DNA of 64,000 bases from Betaproteobacteria bacterium RIFCSPLOWO2_02_FULL_67_26 (GTDB lineage Bacteria; Pseudomonadota; Gammaproteobacteria; Burkholderiales; SG8-41), in assembly GCA_001771935.1 (NCBI GenBank), contig MERD01000094.1:1-64000 (forward strand), given 5' to 3'. This document shows positions 9,353 through 18,061 of the stretch, piece after piece. Each line of letters starts with the position of its first letter. The stretch's first letter is position 1. The position numbers and the translations under genes were made by a program. Under the pieces are notes generated by a model, which saw only the letters and a program-made list of their open reading frames with translations, was not told the DNA's origin and ran no database searches.

Positions 9353-10183
9353 ATGGACGAACTGGACTTCACGAGCTCGAACCGGCCCTCGAAGAGCGCG
9401 ATCTACGACCCGGCGGTCGCGCGTGCCTGCTTCCAGTCGGTCGGCAAGGTGGAGGTGATCGCGCAGGGCGGGCAGTTCTTCACCGAGAACCAGAACAGCG
9501 ACCGGATGTACCTGCTGGTCGAAGGCGAAGTGGGCCTGATCCGCGGCAAGAAGGTGCTGGATGTCGTCAAGGCCGGAGAAATATTCGGGGAGATGGCGGC
9601 GATCAGCCAGTTGCCGCGCAGCGCCACGGCCGCGGCCAAGACCGCCTGCCGCGCGCTATCGCTCGACTCGAGGCAGTTCCTGGGCGCGATCCAGAAGGCG
9701 CCGGAATTCGCGCTGATGCTCATGAACATCCTCATCAACCGCCTGCGGCTGACCGCGGCGATCGTGAGCCGGAACGTGGCGGACGATGGGAAAGCGCCGG
9801 AGAGCAGGGTGTTCGACGACAAGCTGCTGGCCGAGCTGGTGGACCGGGTGCCCCACCCCCCGGCGCACAACCCCCTCAACAAGGTCATCATGAAGGAGGG
9901 CGAGGGCGGGGTGTTCATGTACGTGGTGATCGAGGGCCGCGTTGCGATCTCGATCAAGGGCAAGTTGATGGGGCGCATCGGGCCGGGCGGCATCTTCGGC
10001 GAGATGGCCCTCGTCGACCAGTCGCCGCGCGCCGCCACCGCAACGGCGGAAACCGACTGCGACCTGCTGTCGATCAACCGCAACGATTTCCTGAACCTGG
10101 TGAAGACCAACCCCGCTTTCGCCGTGGCGCTGCTGAAGGGGCTGGCGGACCGGCTGCGCTACATGACTTCCCATCACAGGTGA
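9353..10183 (+). CDS. Tandem cyclic-nucleotide-binding-domain protein (second copy)
   Basis: 276 aa, clearly a paralogue of the preceding gene by eye (shared LMLMNI, NPLNKVIMKEG, GVFMYVV and FGEMALVDQSPRAATA). Two CNB domains (~22-140, ~165-275) with intact cassettes FGEMAAISQLPRSATA and FGEMALVDQSPRAATA. No output domain. The most divergent parts are the N-terminus and the linker around residues 140-165. The arrangement implies gene duplication after an internal domain duplication. It converges on miaA with a 17-nt gap and no obvious terminator between. Confidence 0.85.
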   Translation: MDELDFTSSNRPSKSAIYDPAVARACFQSVGKVEVIAQGGQFFTENQNSDRMYLLVEGEVGLIRGKKVLDVVKAGEIFGEMAAISQLPRSATAAAKTACRALSLDSRQFLGAIQKAPEFALMLMNILINRLRLTAAIVSRNVADDGKAPESRVFDDKLLAELVDRVPHPPAHNPLNKVIMKEGEGGVFMYVVIEGRVAISIKGKLMGRIGPGGIFGEMALVDQSPRAATATAETDCDLLSINRNDFLNLVKTNPAFAVALLKGLADRLRYMTSHHR

Positions 10184-10200
10184 CGGGCTCCGCCTGCTGA

Positions 10201-11250
10201 TCAGGCTTCGCTGATGAGCATGGCCTCGAGTTCGCGGCGCAGGTATTCCAGCACGAGGTCGGCGACGTCCTCCCCGAGGCAGTCGAATTCGGTCACGCCC
10301 TCCATCGAGCGCAGCCAGGTGAGCTGCCGTTTCGCGAACTGGCGGGTCGCGGCGATGCCCTGCTCGAGCAGGGCCGCCTTTCCGATGCGGCCCTCGAGGT
10401 GGTCCCAGGCCTGGCGGTAGCCGACGCAGCGCATCGCGGGCATGCCGGGCTCCAGGGCGTACTCCTCGCGCAGCTTCGCGAGCTCCGCCACCAGTCCCGC
10501 CTCGAGCATGGCCTCGAAGCGCCGCGCGATGCGCAGGTGCAGCACCTCGCGGTCGCTCGGGACCAGCGAGACCCGGATCGGGGTGTAGGGGAAGTAGACG
10601 TATTTCGGCTTCTGCAGCAGCACCGACAGCGGCTTGTTGGTGAGGTAATAGACTTCCATCGCGCGCTGGATGCGCTGCGCGTCGTTGGGCTCGAGCCGCG
10701 CCGCCGTCTCCGGGTCCACCCGCCGCAATTTCGCGTGCACCCCCGGCCAGCCCTCTTCCGCGGCCATGGTATCGATCATGAGCCGGATCATGGGATCGGC
10801 TTCCGGCAGGTCGTTGAGCCCCTCGGTGAGCGCCTTGAAGTAGAGCATGGTGCCGCCCACCAGGAGCGGGATGCGGTCGCGCTCGGTGATCTCGCGCATC
10901 AGCGCCAGCGCGTCGTCGCGGAAGCGCGCCGCGGAGTAGCTCTCGTGCGGCTCGATGATGTCGAGCAGGTGGTGCGGCGCCTGCCGCAGCAGCTCCGCCC
11001 CGGGCTTCGCGGTGCCGACGTCCATGCCCTTGTAGATCTGCGCCGAGTCCACGCTGATGATCTCGCACGGCAGCGCCCGCGCCAGCCGCAGGGCCACCGC
11101 GGTCTTGCCGCTGGCGGTCGGGCCCATAAGCAAAATTGCCGCAGGCAATTTTGCGGAGGGATGAGGGCGGAGGGATGAGGGATGAGGGGCGAGCGGCGCC
11201 GCAAGCTTTTTCCGCGCGGTTTTGGCCTTCGTCTTGCGCTTACTGGTCAC
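10201..11250 (-). CDS. miaA: tRNA dimethylallyltransferase
   Basis: Adds a dimethylallyl group to A37 of tRNAs reading UNN codons. 349 aa from GTG 11250. P-loop LLMGPTASGKTAVAL, then the DSAQIYKGMDVGTAKP and VGGTMLYFKALTEGL motifs are all present. The first ~35 residues (MTSKRKTKAKTARKKLAAPLAPHPSSLRPHPSAK) are not family sequence; they encode a GATGAGGG-type repeat plus a lysine-rich stretch. A TTG at the LPAAILLMG position could be the ancestral start but has no ribosome site. GAGGAG 13 nt before the GTG supports the long form weakly. Start therefore uncertain, identity not. Confidence 0.95.
   Translation of the reverse strand: MTSKRKTKAKTARKKLAAPLAPHPSSLRPHPSAKLPAAILLMGPTASGKTAVALRLARALPCEIISVDSAQIYKGMDVGTAKPGAELLRQAPHHLLDIIEPHESYSAARFRDDALALMREITERDRIPLLVGGTMLYFKALTEGLNDLPEADPMIRLMIDTMAAEEGWPGVHAKLRRVDPETAARLEPNDAQRIQRAMEVYYLTNKPLSVLLQKPKYVYFPYTPIRVSLVPSDREVLHLRIARRFEAMLEAGLVAELAKLREEYALEPGMPAMRCVGYRQAWDHLEGRIGKAALLEQGIAATRQFAKRQLTWLRSMEGVTEFDCLGEDVADLVLEYLRRELEAMLISEA
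11130..11154. repeat. Perfect hairpin inside the miaA 5' region
   Basis: GCAAAATTGCC, loop of three, GGCAATTTTGC: 11-bp arms without mismatch. It sits between the repeat-encoded N-terminal extension of MiaA and the conserved P-loop, and contains TTG codons in frame. It resembles the kdsB start hairpin in size and in its CAAA...TTTG ends. Its sequence codes for KLPAAILL, so part of the stem is constrained by protein; the perfect symmetry is still notable. Confidence 0.6.
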
Positions 11251-11296
11251 GGGTCGCCGTTCTCCTCACCGACTCTTCCTCATCCCTCATCCCTTG
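11155..11296. repeat. GATGAGGG short-word repeats, inverted pair around the miaA start
   Basis: 11155-11193 on the plus strand reads as degenerate copies of GGGATGAGGGCGGAG. 11275-11296 carries the opposite orientation (CTCATCCCTCATCCC). The pair could fold as a long imperfect stem enclosing the miaA start. Related runs occur at 13079-13100 and 18860-18890. See findings. Confidence 0.6.
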
Positions 11297-11327
11297 GCAC
11301 CGGTGACGCGTCGCGCTTCATGCGCGG

Positions 11328-13064
11328 TCAACGCCCGCGCATGAATAGCTTGTCAAGCTCCGCGAGCGTCACCTGGTGCCAGGTGGGCCGGCCGTGGTTG
11401 CACTGCCCGGAGCGCTCGGTCGCTTCCATCTCGCGCAGCAGGGCGTTCATCTCCGGGACGGTCAGCTTGCGGTTGGCGCGCACGGCGGCGTGGCAGGCCA
11501 TGGTCCCGAGCAGCGCGTTGCGCCGCTCGGTGAGCACGCGGCTCGCCCCGGTCTCGCGCACTTCCCGCAGCACGTCGGCCGCGAGGCTGCGCGCGTCGGC
11601 GTCGGCGAGCGGCGCCGGCACGGCGCGCACGATGAGCGACGTGGGCGACGCGGGCGCGATGTCGAAGCCGATGGTGCGCAGGACCTCCCCGTGCTCCTCC
11701 ACCGTCGCCACGTCGAGCGCCTCGGCGGCGAAGGTCACCGGCACCAGCAGCGGCTGCATCGGGATCGCGCGCGCGTCGAGCATGTCTTTCATCTTTTCGT
11801 ACAGGATCCGCTCGTGCGCGGCGTGCATGTCCACGATCACCAGGCCGTTGCGGTTCTGCGCCAGCACGTAAACCCCGGACAGCTGCGCCAGCGCGTAGCC
11901 CAGGGGCGTATCCCCGGCGTCCGGCAGGGGCGCGGGAGGCGCGCTCCGTTGAAACAGGGTGTCGTAGAGCGCCAGCGGCTCGGCGCCGTGCAACGCCATC
12001 GCGGCCTGGCGCATCGGCGCCGGGGCGAACCCGCCCGCGGCGGCGGCAACCGTGCTGCGCGGCGCTTCGGCCCCGGCCACCGCGCCGGCGAGCGCCTTGT
12101 TCAGCGCGTGGAAGATGAACTGGTGGATGCCGCGCGCGTCGCGGAAACGGACCTCGGTCTTCGCGGGATGGACGTTGACGTCCACCTGTCCCGGCTCGAT
12201 CTCGAGGAACAGCACGTAGGCGGGATGGCGCTCGTGGTGCAGCACGTCCTGGTAGGCCTGGCGGATGGCGTGGGCGGCGAGCTTGTCGCGCACGTAGCGG
12301 CCGTTGACGTAGAAATACTGGGCGTCTCGGGTCGCGCGCGCGTGCGCCGGCAAGCCGATCGCACCGGTGATCCGCAATCCGGCGCTAGATTCATCAACGT
12401 CGAGGGCGGCGGCGCGGAATTCGTCGCCCAGCAGCACGCCGATGCGCGCTGCGAGCGGCTGCGGCTTGAGGTGCCACTGGGTGCGCCCGTTGTGCTGCAG
12501 CGTGAAGCCGGTGTCGGGCCGCGACAGCGCGATGCGCGTGAAGGCTTCCTGGCTGTGCGCAAACTCGGTCGCATCGGACTTCAGGAACTTGCGGCGCGCC
12601 GGGGTATTGAAGTAGAGGTCGCGCGCCTCGATGCTGGTGCCGGCCGCCAGCGCCGCGGGCGATGCCCGGGAGATCTCCGATCCGGTGGCGGTGACAGTCC
12701 AGGCGTGCTTCTCGCCGGCGCGACGGCTGGTGAGCGTGAGCCGCGCGACAGCGGAGATGCTGGCGAGCGCCTCGCCGCGAAAGCCGAGACTCGCGACCCG
12801 CTCCAGGTCATCGAGCGAGGCGATCTTGCTGGTGGCGTGCCGAGCGAGCGCGAGCCGCAGCTCCTCGCGCGCAATGCCGCCGCCGTCGTCCGTGACCTTG
12901 ATGCCCTTCGCGCCGCCGCCCGCGAGCTGGACGGAAATCTCGCGCGCGCCCGCGTCGAGGCTGTTCTCCAGCAATTCCTTGAGGGCGGAAGCGGGACGCT
13001 CGACGACTTCGCCGGCGGCGATCTGGCTGACGAGTAATCCAGGGAGAACGCGGATGCTGCTCAT
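11328..13064 (-). CDS. mutL: DNA mismatch repair protein MutL (endonuclease type)
   Basis: 578 aa from ATG 13064 (MSSIRVLPGLLVSQIAAGEVVERP); the track start adds 13 upstream residues. The GHKL ATPase motifs are clear: ENSLDAGA, DDGGGI, ATSKI, SLGFRGEALASI. The C-terminal half carries DMHAAHERILYE, matching the DxHA(x)2E(x)4E metal motif of MutL homologues that nick DNA themselves, plus ACHAAVR and CNHGRP, counterparts of the other endonuclease motifs. This is the form known from organisms without MutH, and no mutH is seen here. 77 nt separate it from miaA, the usual neighbour. Confidence 0.96.
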   Translation of the reverse strand: MSSIRVLPGLLVSQIAAGEVVERPASALKELLENSLDAGAREISVQLAGGGAKGIKVTDDGGGIAREELRLALARHATSKIASLDDLERVASLGFRGEALASISAVARLTLTSRRAGEKHAWTVTATGSEISRASPAALAAGTSIEARDLYFNTPARRKFLKSDATEFAHSQEAFTRIALSRPDTGFTLQHNGRTQWHLKPQPLAARIGVLLGDEFRAAALDVDESSAGLRITGAIGLPAHARATRDAQYFYVNGRYVRDKLAAHAIRQAYQDVLHHERHPAYVLFLEIEPGQVDVNVHPAKTEVRFRDARGIHQFIFHALNKALAGAVAGAEAPRSTVAAAAGGFAPAPMRQAAMALHGAEPLALYDTLFQRSAPPAPLPDAGDTPLGYALAQLSGVYVLAQNRNGLVIVDMHAAHERILYEKMKDMLDARAIPMQPLLVPVTFAAEALDVATVEEHGEVLRTIGFDIAPASPTSLIVRAVPAPLADADARSLAADVLREVRETGASRVLTERRNALLGTMACHAAVRANRKLTVPEMNALLREMEATERSGQCNHGRPTWHQVTLAELDKLFMRGR

Positions 13065-13078
13065 CCCCGGATTATAAG

Positions 13079-13100
13079 TGAGGGATGAGGGCGGAGGGGT
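13079..13100. repeat. GATGAGGG-type short repeat between mutL and aldolase
   Basis: GTGAGGGATGAGGGCGGAGGGGTCAC, the same word mix as at 11155 and 18860. It lies in the divergent mutL/aldolase gap, upstream of the TACAAT box at 13119. Confidence 0.55.
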
Positions 13101-13118
13101 CACGTCTCCGGGCGCTGA

Positions 13119-13124
13119 TACAAT
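13119..13124 (+). promoter_or_regulatory. Candidate -10 (TACAAT) for the aldolase gene
   Basis: TACAAT 33 nt before the ATG at 13157 in the divergent mutL/aldolase gap. No clear -35 element. Support is limited to the hexamer and position. Confidence 0.35.
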
Positions 13125-13156
13125 GCGCCGTCCCCACCCACATCATCGGAAGAACA

Positions 13157-13942
13157 ATGGATCAGGTGACCAATCACGCCAAGCAACGCCTCGCGGCCGG
13201 CGAGCTCGCGCTCGGCATGGGCGTCCGGCAGAGCCGCACCGTGGACATCGCGACTATCGCGAAGACCTGCGGGTTCGACTGGCTGTTCATCGACATGGAG
13301 CACAGCTCGCTCGACGTGGACCTGGCTTCGCAGCTCGCGATGGCCTCGCTCGGCGCCGGGATCACGCCGCTGGTGCGCGTGCCGGGGCACGAGCACTACC
13401 ACGCCTCGCGCCTGCTCGATAACGGTGCCCAGGGCATCGTCGCGCCGCACGTGGACACGGTCGAGGAGGCGAAGCGCATCGCGAGCGCGTGCCGCTACCC
13501 GCCGATCGGCCACCGCTCGATCGCCGGCGCGCAGCCGCAGCTCGGCTTCCGGAGCGTGCCCGTGGGCGAGGCCACGAAGCTGGTGAACGCGGCGACGCTC
13601 GTCGTCGTGATGCTCGAGACGCCGAAGGCCATTGCCAACGCGGACGCGATCGCCCAGGTCGAAGGCGTGGACGTGCTGCTCATCGGCACCAACGATTTGT
13701 GCGCCGAGATCGGCATCCACGGCAATTTCACGGATCCCCGCATCGAGGATGCGTACCGCACCGTCATCGCCGCGTGCAGGAAACACGGGAAGTATCCCGG
13801 CATGGGCGGCGTCTACGAGCCCAAGCTCATGGAGAAATACGTGGGGATGGGGATGCGCTTCATCCTGAGCGGGAACGATCTGTCGTTCCTGATGGCCGGC
13901 GCGCGGGCGCGCGCGGAGCTCCTCCGCGGCGTCAAGATTTGA
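13157..13942 (+). CDS. HpcH/HpaI family aldolase
   Basis: 261 aa class II (metal-dependent) pyruvate aldolase of the HpaI/GarL fold. ATG 13157 (MDQVTNHAKQRLAAGELALG) with GGAAGAAC upstream; the track start is in repeat sequence. Visible family residues: DWLFIDMEH (His base region), VRVPGHEHY (substrate Arg), VMLETPKA and GTNDL (metal-binding Glu and Asp). It would cleave a 4-hydroxy-2-oxoacid to pyruvate (or pyruvate analogue) and an aldehyde; the exact substrate cannot be read. It precedes an amidohydrolase in the same direction. Confidence 0.88.
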   Translation: MDQVTNHAKQRLAAGELALGMGVRQSRTVDIATIAKTCGFDWLFIDMEHSSLDVDLASQLAMASLGAGITPLVRVPGHEHYHASRLLDNGAQGIVAPHVDTVEEAKRIASACRYPPIGHRSIAGAQPQLGFRSVPVGEATKLVNAATLVVVMLETPKAIANADAIAQVEGVDVLLIGTNDLCAEIGIHGNFTDPRIEDAYRTVIAACRKHGKYPGMGGVYEPKLMEKYVGMGMRFILSGNDLSFLMAGARARAELLRGVKI

Positions 13943-14030
13943 ACCGCTGAGAAAAGACACGATTGAACCGCCAAGACGCCGAGAGAAACAAGAATACACA
14001 CTCATCACCCATCACCCATCACCCATCACG
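13940..14030. repeat. Two short-word repeat blocks between aldolase and amidohydrolase
   Basis: First part: GAACCGCTGAGA... then TTGAACCGCCAAGACGCCGAGAG, degenerate copies of an AACCGCCAAGACGC-like word. Second part, 14002-14029: three and a half perfect copies of CATCACC(C). The upstream ORF extension in the track reads through this (SSPITHHPS) and is not credible protein. Confidence 0.65.
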
Positions 14031-14043
14031 CTTCATCAAGCAA

Positions 14044-14883
14044 ATGAGTCACGATACGCCGATATCAACGCCCCGCCTGCCCACGCCGCCCAACGCGTGC
14101 GACACGCACATGCACATCTACGAGCCCGGCTACACGCTGCGGGCCGGGGCGAGCCATCCGAGCCAGCCCGGCACGCTGGCGCACTACCGCGAGCTGCAAA
14201 AGAAGCTCGGGCTGACGCGCACCGTCATCGTCGCGCCGTCCGGCTACGGTTCCGACCCCGCCTGCACGCTGGAAGCGATGGCGAAGCTGGGTGACACGGC
14301 GCGCGGCGTTGCGATCGTGGACCCGCAGGTATCGGACGTGGAGCTCGACCGGCTGACGAAGCTCGGCATCCGCGGCGTCCGCTACCACATGCGGGGCGGC
14401 GTGCTGACCTGGGAGAGCATGCCGACGCTGGCGGCGCGGGTCGCCGCGTTCGGCTGGCACGTGCAGCTGCAGTGCGAATCGAAGGAGATCGCCGCGCACG
14501 AAGCGATGCTGGCGCAGCTCCCCTGCGACCTGGTGATCGACCACATGGGCCGCTTCGACGCCGGCGTCGATTTCAACGACCCGAGCTGGCGCGCGATGCA
14601 CAGGTTTCTCGCGACCGGCCGCTGCTGGGTCAAGCTTTCGGGCCCGTACTACGGCTCGAAGAGCGGTCCGCCGCGCTACGAGGACAAGGACCGCATCGCC
14701 AGGGCGTTGATCAAGGCCGCGCCGGAGCGCATGGTGTGGGCGAGCAACTGGCCCCATCCTTCCTTCAAGAAGAATTTCCCGGACGAAGGCAGGCTGCTCG
14801 ATCTCGTCGCCGACTGGACGCAGGACGCGGGTTTGCGCGCCAAAATACTGGTGACCAATCCCGCCAGTCTGTATGGGTTTTGA
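14044..14883 (+). CDS. Amidohydrolase family 2 protein (lactone/dicarboxylate hydrolase-like)
   Basis: 279 aa TIM-barrel hydrolase related to 2-pyrone-4,6-dicarboxylate hydrolase and galactarolactone isomerase. Start ATG 14044 (MSHDTPISTPRLPTPPNACDTHMH). Motifs: DTHMHIYEP (HxH), RGVRYHMRGG, VQLQC, VIDHMGRFD. The C-terminal motif reads WASNWPHP; the usual catalytic Asp in this W-G-T-D-x-PH position is Asn here, so either a subfamily trait or altered chemistry. It probably works with the adjacent aldolase on a lactone or oxo-diacid. Substrate unknown. Confidence 0.85.
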   Translation: MSHDTPISTPRLPTPPNACDTHMHIYEPGYTLRAGASHPSQPGTLAHYRELQKKLGLTRTVIVAPSGYGSDPACTLEAMAKLGDTARGVAIVDPQVSDVELDRLTKLGIRGVRYHMRGGVLTWESMPTLAARVAAFGWHVQLQCESKEIAAHEAMLAQLPCDLVIDHMGRFDAGVDFNDPSWRAMHRFLATGRCWVKLSGPYYGSKSGPPRYEDKDRIARALIKAAPERMVWASNWPHPSFKKNFPDEGRLLDLVADWTQDAGLRAKILVTNPASLYGF

Positions 14884-14953
14884 CGCTTGATCTGGATCAA
14901 CCCGGCAGCGTGCCGCGGAATCTATTCTCCGGACGAATGAAGAAAGGGAGTTC

Positions 14954-16561
14954 ATGCCTCAGGTCATAGGGGTGCCCAAAGAGACGGCGGCGGGGGAAAA
15001 ACGCGTCGCCACGGTGCCGGAAATCGTCGAAAAGCTCATCAAGCTGGGCTTCAAGGTCGTCGTGCAATCCGGCGCCGGCGATGCGGCGAATTTCAGCGAC
15101 GACGTCTACCGCGCCGCGGGCGCCGGGATCGCCGGCACCGCGGCCGAGCTGTGGAGCGCATCGGACATCGTCTTCAAGGTGCGCGCCCCGAGCCCTCAGG
15201 AAGTCGAGATGATGCGCGACGGCGGCACCTCGTCTACTACTTTGGTCAGCTTCATCTGGCCGGCGCAGAATCCCGAGCTGCTGAAGCAGCTCGCGGCGAA
15301 GAAGGCCACCGTGCTGGCGATGGACAGCGTGCCGCGCATCTCGCGCGCGCAGAAGCTGGACGCGCTGTCCTCGATGGCCAACATCGCCGGCTACCGTGCC
15401 GTCATCGAGGCGGCGCATCACTTCGGCCGTTTCTTCACCGGCCAGATCACGGCCGCGGGCAAGGTGCCGCCGGCCAAGGTTTTCGTCATCGGCGCCGGCG
15501 TCGCGGGCCTGGCGGCAATCGGCGCGGCCTCGGGCCTGGGCGCCATCGTGCGCGCCAACGACACGCGTCCCGAGGTGGGCGACCAGGTCAAGTCCATGGG
15601 CGGCGAGTTCGTCCCGGTGGACTACCAGGAAGAGGGCACCGGCGTCGGCGGTTACGCCAAGGTCATGAGCGAGGGCTTCCTCAAGGCCCAGGCCGACGTT
15701 TTCGCGAAGCAGGCGAAGGACGTGGACATCATCATCACCACCGCGCTCATCCCGGGCCGGCCGGCGCCGAAGCTGATCACCGCGGACATGGTGAGGTCGA
15801 TGAAGCCGGGCAGCGTCATCGTCGACCTGGCCGCGGAGCAGGGCGGCAACTGCGAGCTGACGGTGCCGCACGAGGTGACCGTGAAGCACGGCGTGACGAT
15901 CATCGGCTACAGCGATCTGCCGAGCCGCCTGTCCCGGCAGTCGAGCACGCTCTATGCGACCAACCTGTTCCGGCTTGCCGAGGAGCTGTGCAAGACCAGG
16001 GACGGCATCTTCAACGTCAACATGGAAGACGAGGTGATTCGCGGCACCACGGTGGTGAAGGCGGGCGGCATCACCTGGCCGCCGCCGGCTCCGAAGCTCA
16101 CCGCCGCGCCGCCGGCGGCAGCCAGGCCGGCAGCGGCCGTGCCCGCGGCGCAAAAGGGCCACGGCGAAGCCGCCGCGCCGGCCTCGGCCAGGTCGATGGC
16201 GATCATGTTCGCCGTCGCCGCGGTGCTGTTCTGGTTCATCGGCGCCAACGCGCCGGCGGCCTTTCTCAACCACTTCACGGTGTTCGTGCTGGCCTGCTTC
16301 GTGGGCTACATGGTGGTGTGGAACGTCACGCCCGCCCTGCACACGCCGCTGATGAGCGTCACCAACGCGATCAGCAGCATCATCGCCATCGGCGCGCTGG
16401 TGCAGGTGGCGCCGCCCATGCTGGAGAATGCGGCGGCCGCCGGCGACCGGCCCGAGGCCTGGATACTGGGGCTGGCGGTGGCGGGCGTCGCGCTCACCTC
16501 GATCAACATGTTCGGCGGTTTCGCCGTGACCCAGCGCATGCTGCAGATGTTCCGTAAGTGA
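14954..16561 (+). CDS. pntA: NAD(P) transhydrogenase subunit alpha (PntAA-PntAB fused)
   Basis: 535 aa, proton-translocating transhydrogenase alpha subunit. Residues 1-380 are the NAD(H)-binding domain [20 protein letters not shown], Rossmann [30 protein letters not shown] Pro/Ala linker (~385-415) leads to four membrane helices (from [15 protein letters not shown]). ATG 14954 with GAAAGGGAG upstream. pntB starts 27 nt after its stop, so the two form an operon. Supplies NADPH at the expense of proton-motive force, which the H+-PPase could help maintain. Confidence 0.97.
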   Translation: MPQVIGVPKETAAGEKRVATVPEIVEKLIKLGFKVVVQSGAGDAANFSDDVYRAAGAGIAGTAAELWSASDIVFKVRAPSPQEVEMMRDGGTSSTTLVSFIWPAQNPELLKQLAAKKATVLAMDSVPRISRAQKLDALSSMANIAGYRAVIEAAHHFGRFFTGQITAAGKVPPAKVFVIGAGVAGLAAIGAASGLGAIVRANDTRPEVGDQVKSMGGEFVPVDYQEEGTGVGGYAKVMSEGFLKAQADVFAKQAKDVDIIITTALIPGRPAPKLITADMVRSMKPGSVIVDLAAEQGGNCELTVPHEVTVKHGVTIIGYSDLPSRLSRQSSTLYATNLFRLAEELCKTRDGIFNVNMEDEVIRGTTVVKAGGITWPPPAPKLTAAPPAAARPAAAVPAAQKGHGEAAAPASARSMAIMFAVAAVLFWFIGANAPAAFLNHFTVFVLACFVGYMVVWNVTPALHTPLMSVTNAISSIIAIGALVQVAPPMLENAAAAGDRPEAWILGLAVAGVALTSINMFGGFAVTQRMLQMFRK

Positions 16562-16588
16562 AAAGCGTGGTGAATTAAGGCGCGATCA

Positions 16589-18004
16589 ATGTCCGCAACC
16601 CTGGCAACGGTTTCCTACATCGGCGCGACGATACTGTTCATCCTCAGCCTCGGCGGCTTGTCCAATCCGGAGTCCTCGCGGCGCGGCAACCTGTACGGCA
16701 TGATCGGCATGACCATCGCGGTGCTGGCGACGGTCTTCGGTCCGCAGGTCACGCCGGCCGGCTACGTGTGGATCATCGCGGCCATGGCGGTCGGCGCCAG
16801 CGTCGGGCTGTATGCCGCGCGCGTCGTCAGGATGACGCAGATGCCCGAGCTGGTCGCGCTGATGCACAGCCTGGTCGGTCTCGCCGCCATGCTGGTCGGC
16901 TACGCCAACTACATCGATCCGGCGGCGGCGGGGACGTTCAAGGGCGCCGAGAAGACCATCCACGAGCTGGAGATCTATCTCGGCATCCTGATCGGCGCCG
17001 TGACCTTCTCGGGTTCGGTGATCGCTTTCGGCAAGCTCTCCGCCAAGATCAGCGGCAAGCCGGTGCTGCTGCCGGGACGCCACTGGATCAATCTGACCGG
17101 CCTGCTCGTGGTGATCGGGTTCGGCTGGAGCTTCATCAACACGCACGCGGTCGCCGATGGCATGATCCCGCTGATCGTGATGACCGTGATCGCGCTCGCC
17201 TTCGGCATCCACATGGTGATGGCGATCGGCGGCGCCGACATGCCGGTGGTGATTTCGATGCTGAACAGCTACTCCGGCTGGGCGGCGGCGGCCACGGGCT
17301 TCATGCTCAATAACGATCTGCTGATCGTCACCGGCGCGCTGGTGGGATCGAGCGGCGCCATCCTCTCCTACATCATGTGCCGCGCCATGAACCGTCACTT
17401 CATCGCGGTGATCGCGGGCGGATTCGGCACCGAGGGCGGTGTCCCGGCGGCTGCCGGCGGTGTGCAGCCGGCGGGCGAGGTCGTGCCAATTCTTGCCGCG
17501 GAGACTGCGGAACTGCTGCGCGAGGCCAAAAACGTGATCATCGTGCCGGGCTATGGCATGGCCGTGGCGCAGGCGCAGCACGCGGTGTACGAAATCACCC
17601 GGCACCTGCGCGAGAAGGGCGTCAACGTGCGCTTCGGCATCCACCCGGTTGCCGGGCGCATGCCGGGCCACATGAACGTGCTGCTGGCCGAGGCCAGGGT
17701 GCCCTACGACATCGTGCTGGAGATGGACGAACTCAACGTGGACTTTCCGGAGACCGATGTCGCCATGGTCATCGGCGCCAACGACATCGTCAATCCGTCC
17801 GCCCAGGACGACCCGGCCAGCCCGATCGCCGGCATGCCGGTGCTGGAAGTGTGGAAGGCCAGGACCTCGATCGTGATGAAGCGCAGCATGGCCTCCGGCT
17901 ATGCGGGCGTCGACAATCCGCTGTTCTACAAGGAAAACAACCGCATGCTGTTCGGCGACGCGAAGAAGATGCTGGACGAGGTGCTGGTCGCGCTGAAGGG
18001 CTGA
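16589..18004 (+). CDS. pntB: NAD(P) transhydrogenase subunit beta
   Basis: 471 aa. Residues 1-265 form the membrane domain II (about eight hydrophobic stretches) and 290-471 the NADP(H)-binding domain [19 protein letters not shown], the [23 protein letters not shown] signature, [21 protein letters not shown], and [17 protein letters not shown]. Complete and normal length. Partner of the preceding pntA. Confidence 0.97.
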   Translation: MSATLATVSYIGATILFILSLGGLSNPESSRRGNLYGMIGMTIAVLATVFGPQVTPAGYVWIIAAMAVGASVGLYAARVVRMTQMPELVALMHSLVGLAAMLVGYANYIDPAAAGTFKGAEKTIHELEIYLGILIGAVTFSGSVIAFGKLSAKISGKPVLLPGRHWINLTGLLVVIGFGWSFINTHAVADGMIPLIVMTVIALAFGIHMVMAIGGADMPVVISMLNSYSGWAAAATGFMLNNDLLIVTGALVGSSGAILSYIMCRAMNRHFIAVIAGGFGTEGGVPAAAGGVQPAGEVVPILAAETAELLREAKNVIIVPGYGMAVAQAQHAVYEITRHLREKGVNVRFGIHPVAGRMPGHMNVLLAEARVPYDIVLEMDELNVDFPETDVAMVIGANDIVNPSAQDDPASPIAGMPVLEVWKARTSIVMKRSMASGYAGVDNPLFYKENNRMLFGDAKKMLDEVLVALKG

Positions 18005-18014
18005 GCGCCTTCGT

Positions 18015-18044
18015 CCATTCACCATTCACTATTCACCATTCACG
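18015..18044. repeat. ATTCACC short-word repeat
   Basis: CCATTCACCATTCACTATTCACCATTCACG: four imperfect copies of an 8-base word in the 57-nt pntB / EAL gap. Same style as the other junction repeats but a different word. Confidence 0.65.
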
Positions 18045-18048
18045 CTGT

Positions 18049-18054
18049 TAGAGT
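18049..18054 (+). promoter_or_regulatory. Candidate -10 (TAGAGT) of the EAL gene, leaderless geometry
   Basis: GTTAGAGT followed by seven bases and the ATG at 18062. The same TAGA(A/G)T-N7-ATG spacing is seen before the peroxiredoxin gene at 21248. No ribosome site precedes this ATG. Confidence 0.35.
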
Positions 18055-18061
18055 GTGGCGT

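Noticed and set aside
14002-14029. Possible CRISPR array
   Set aside because: CATCACC copies are contiguous 7-8 base words without spacers; same for the other junction repeats.
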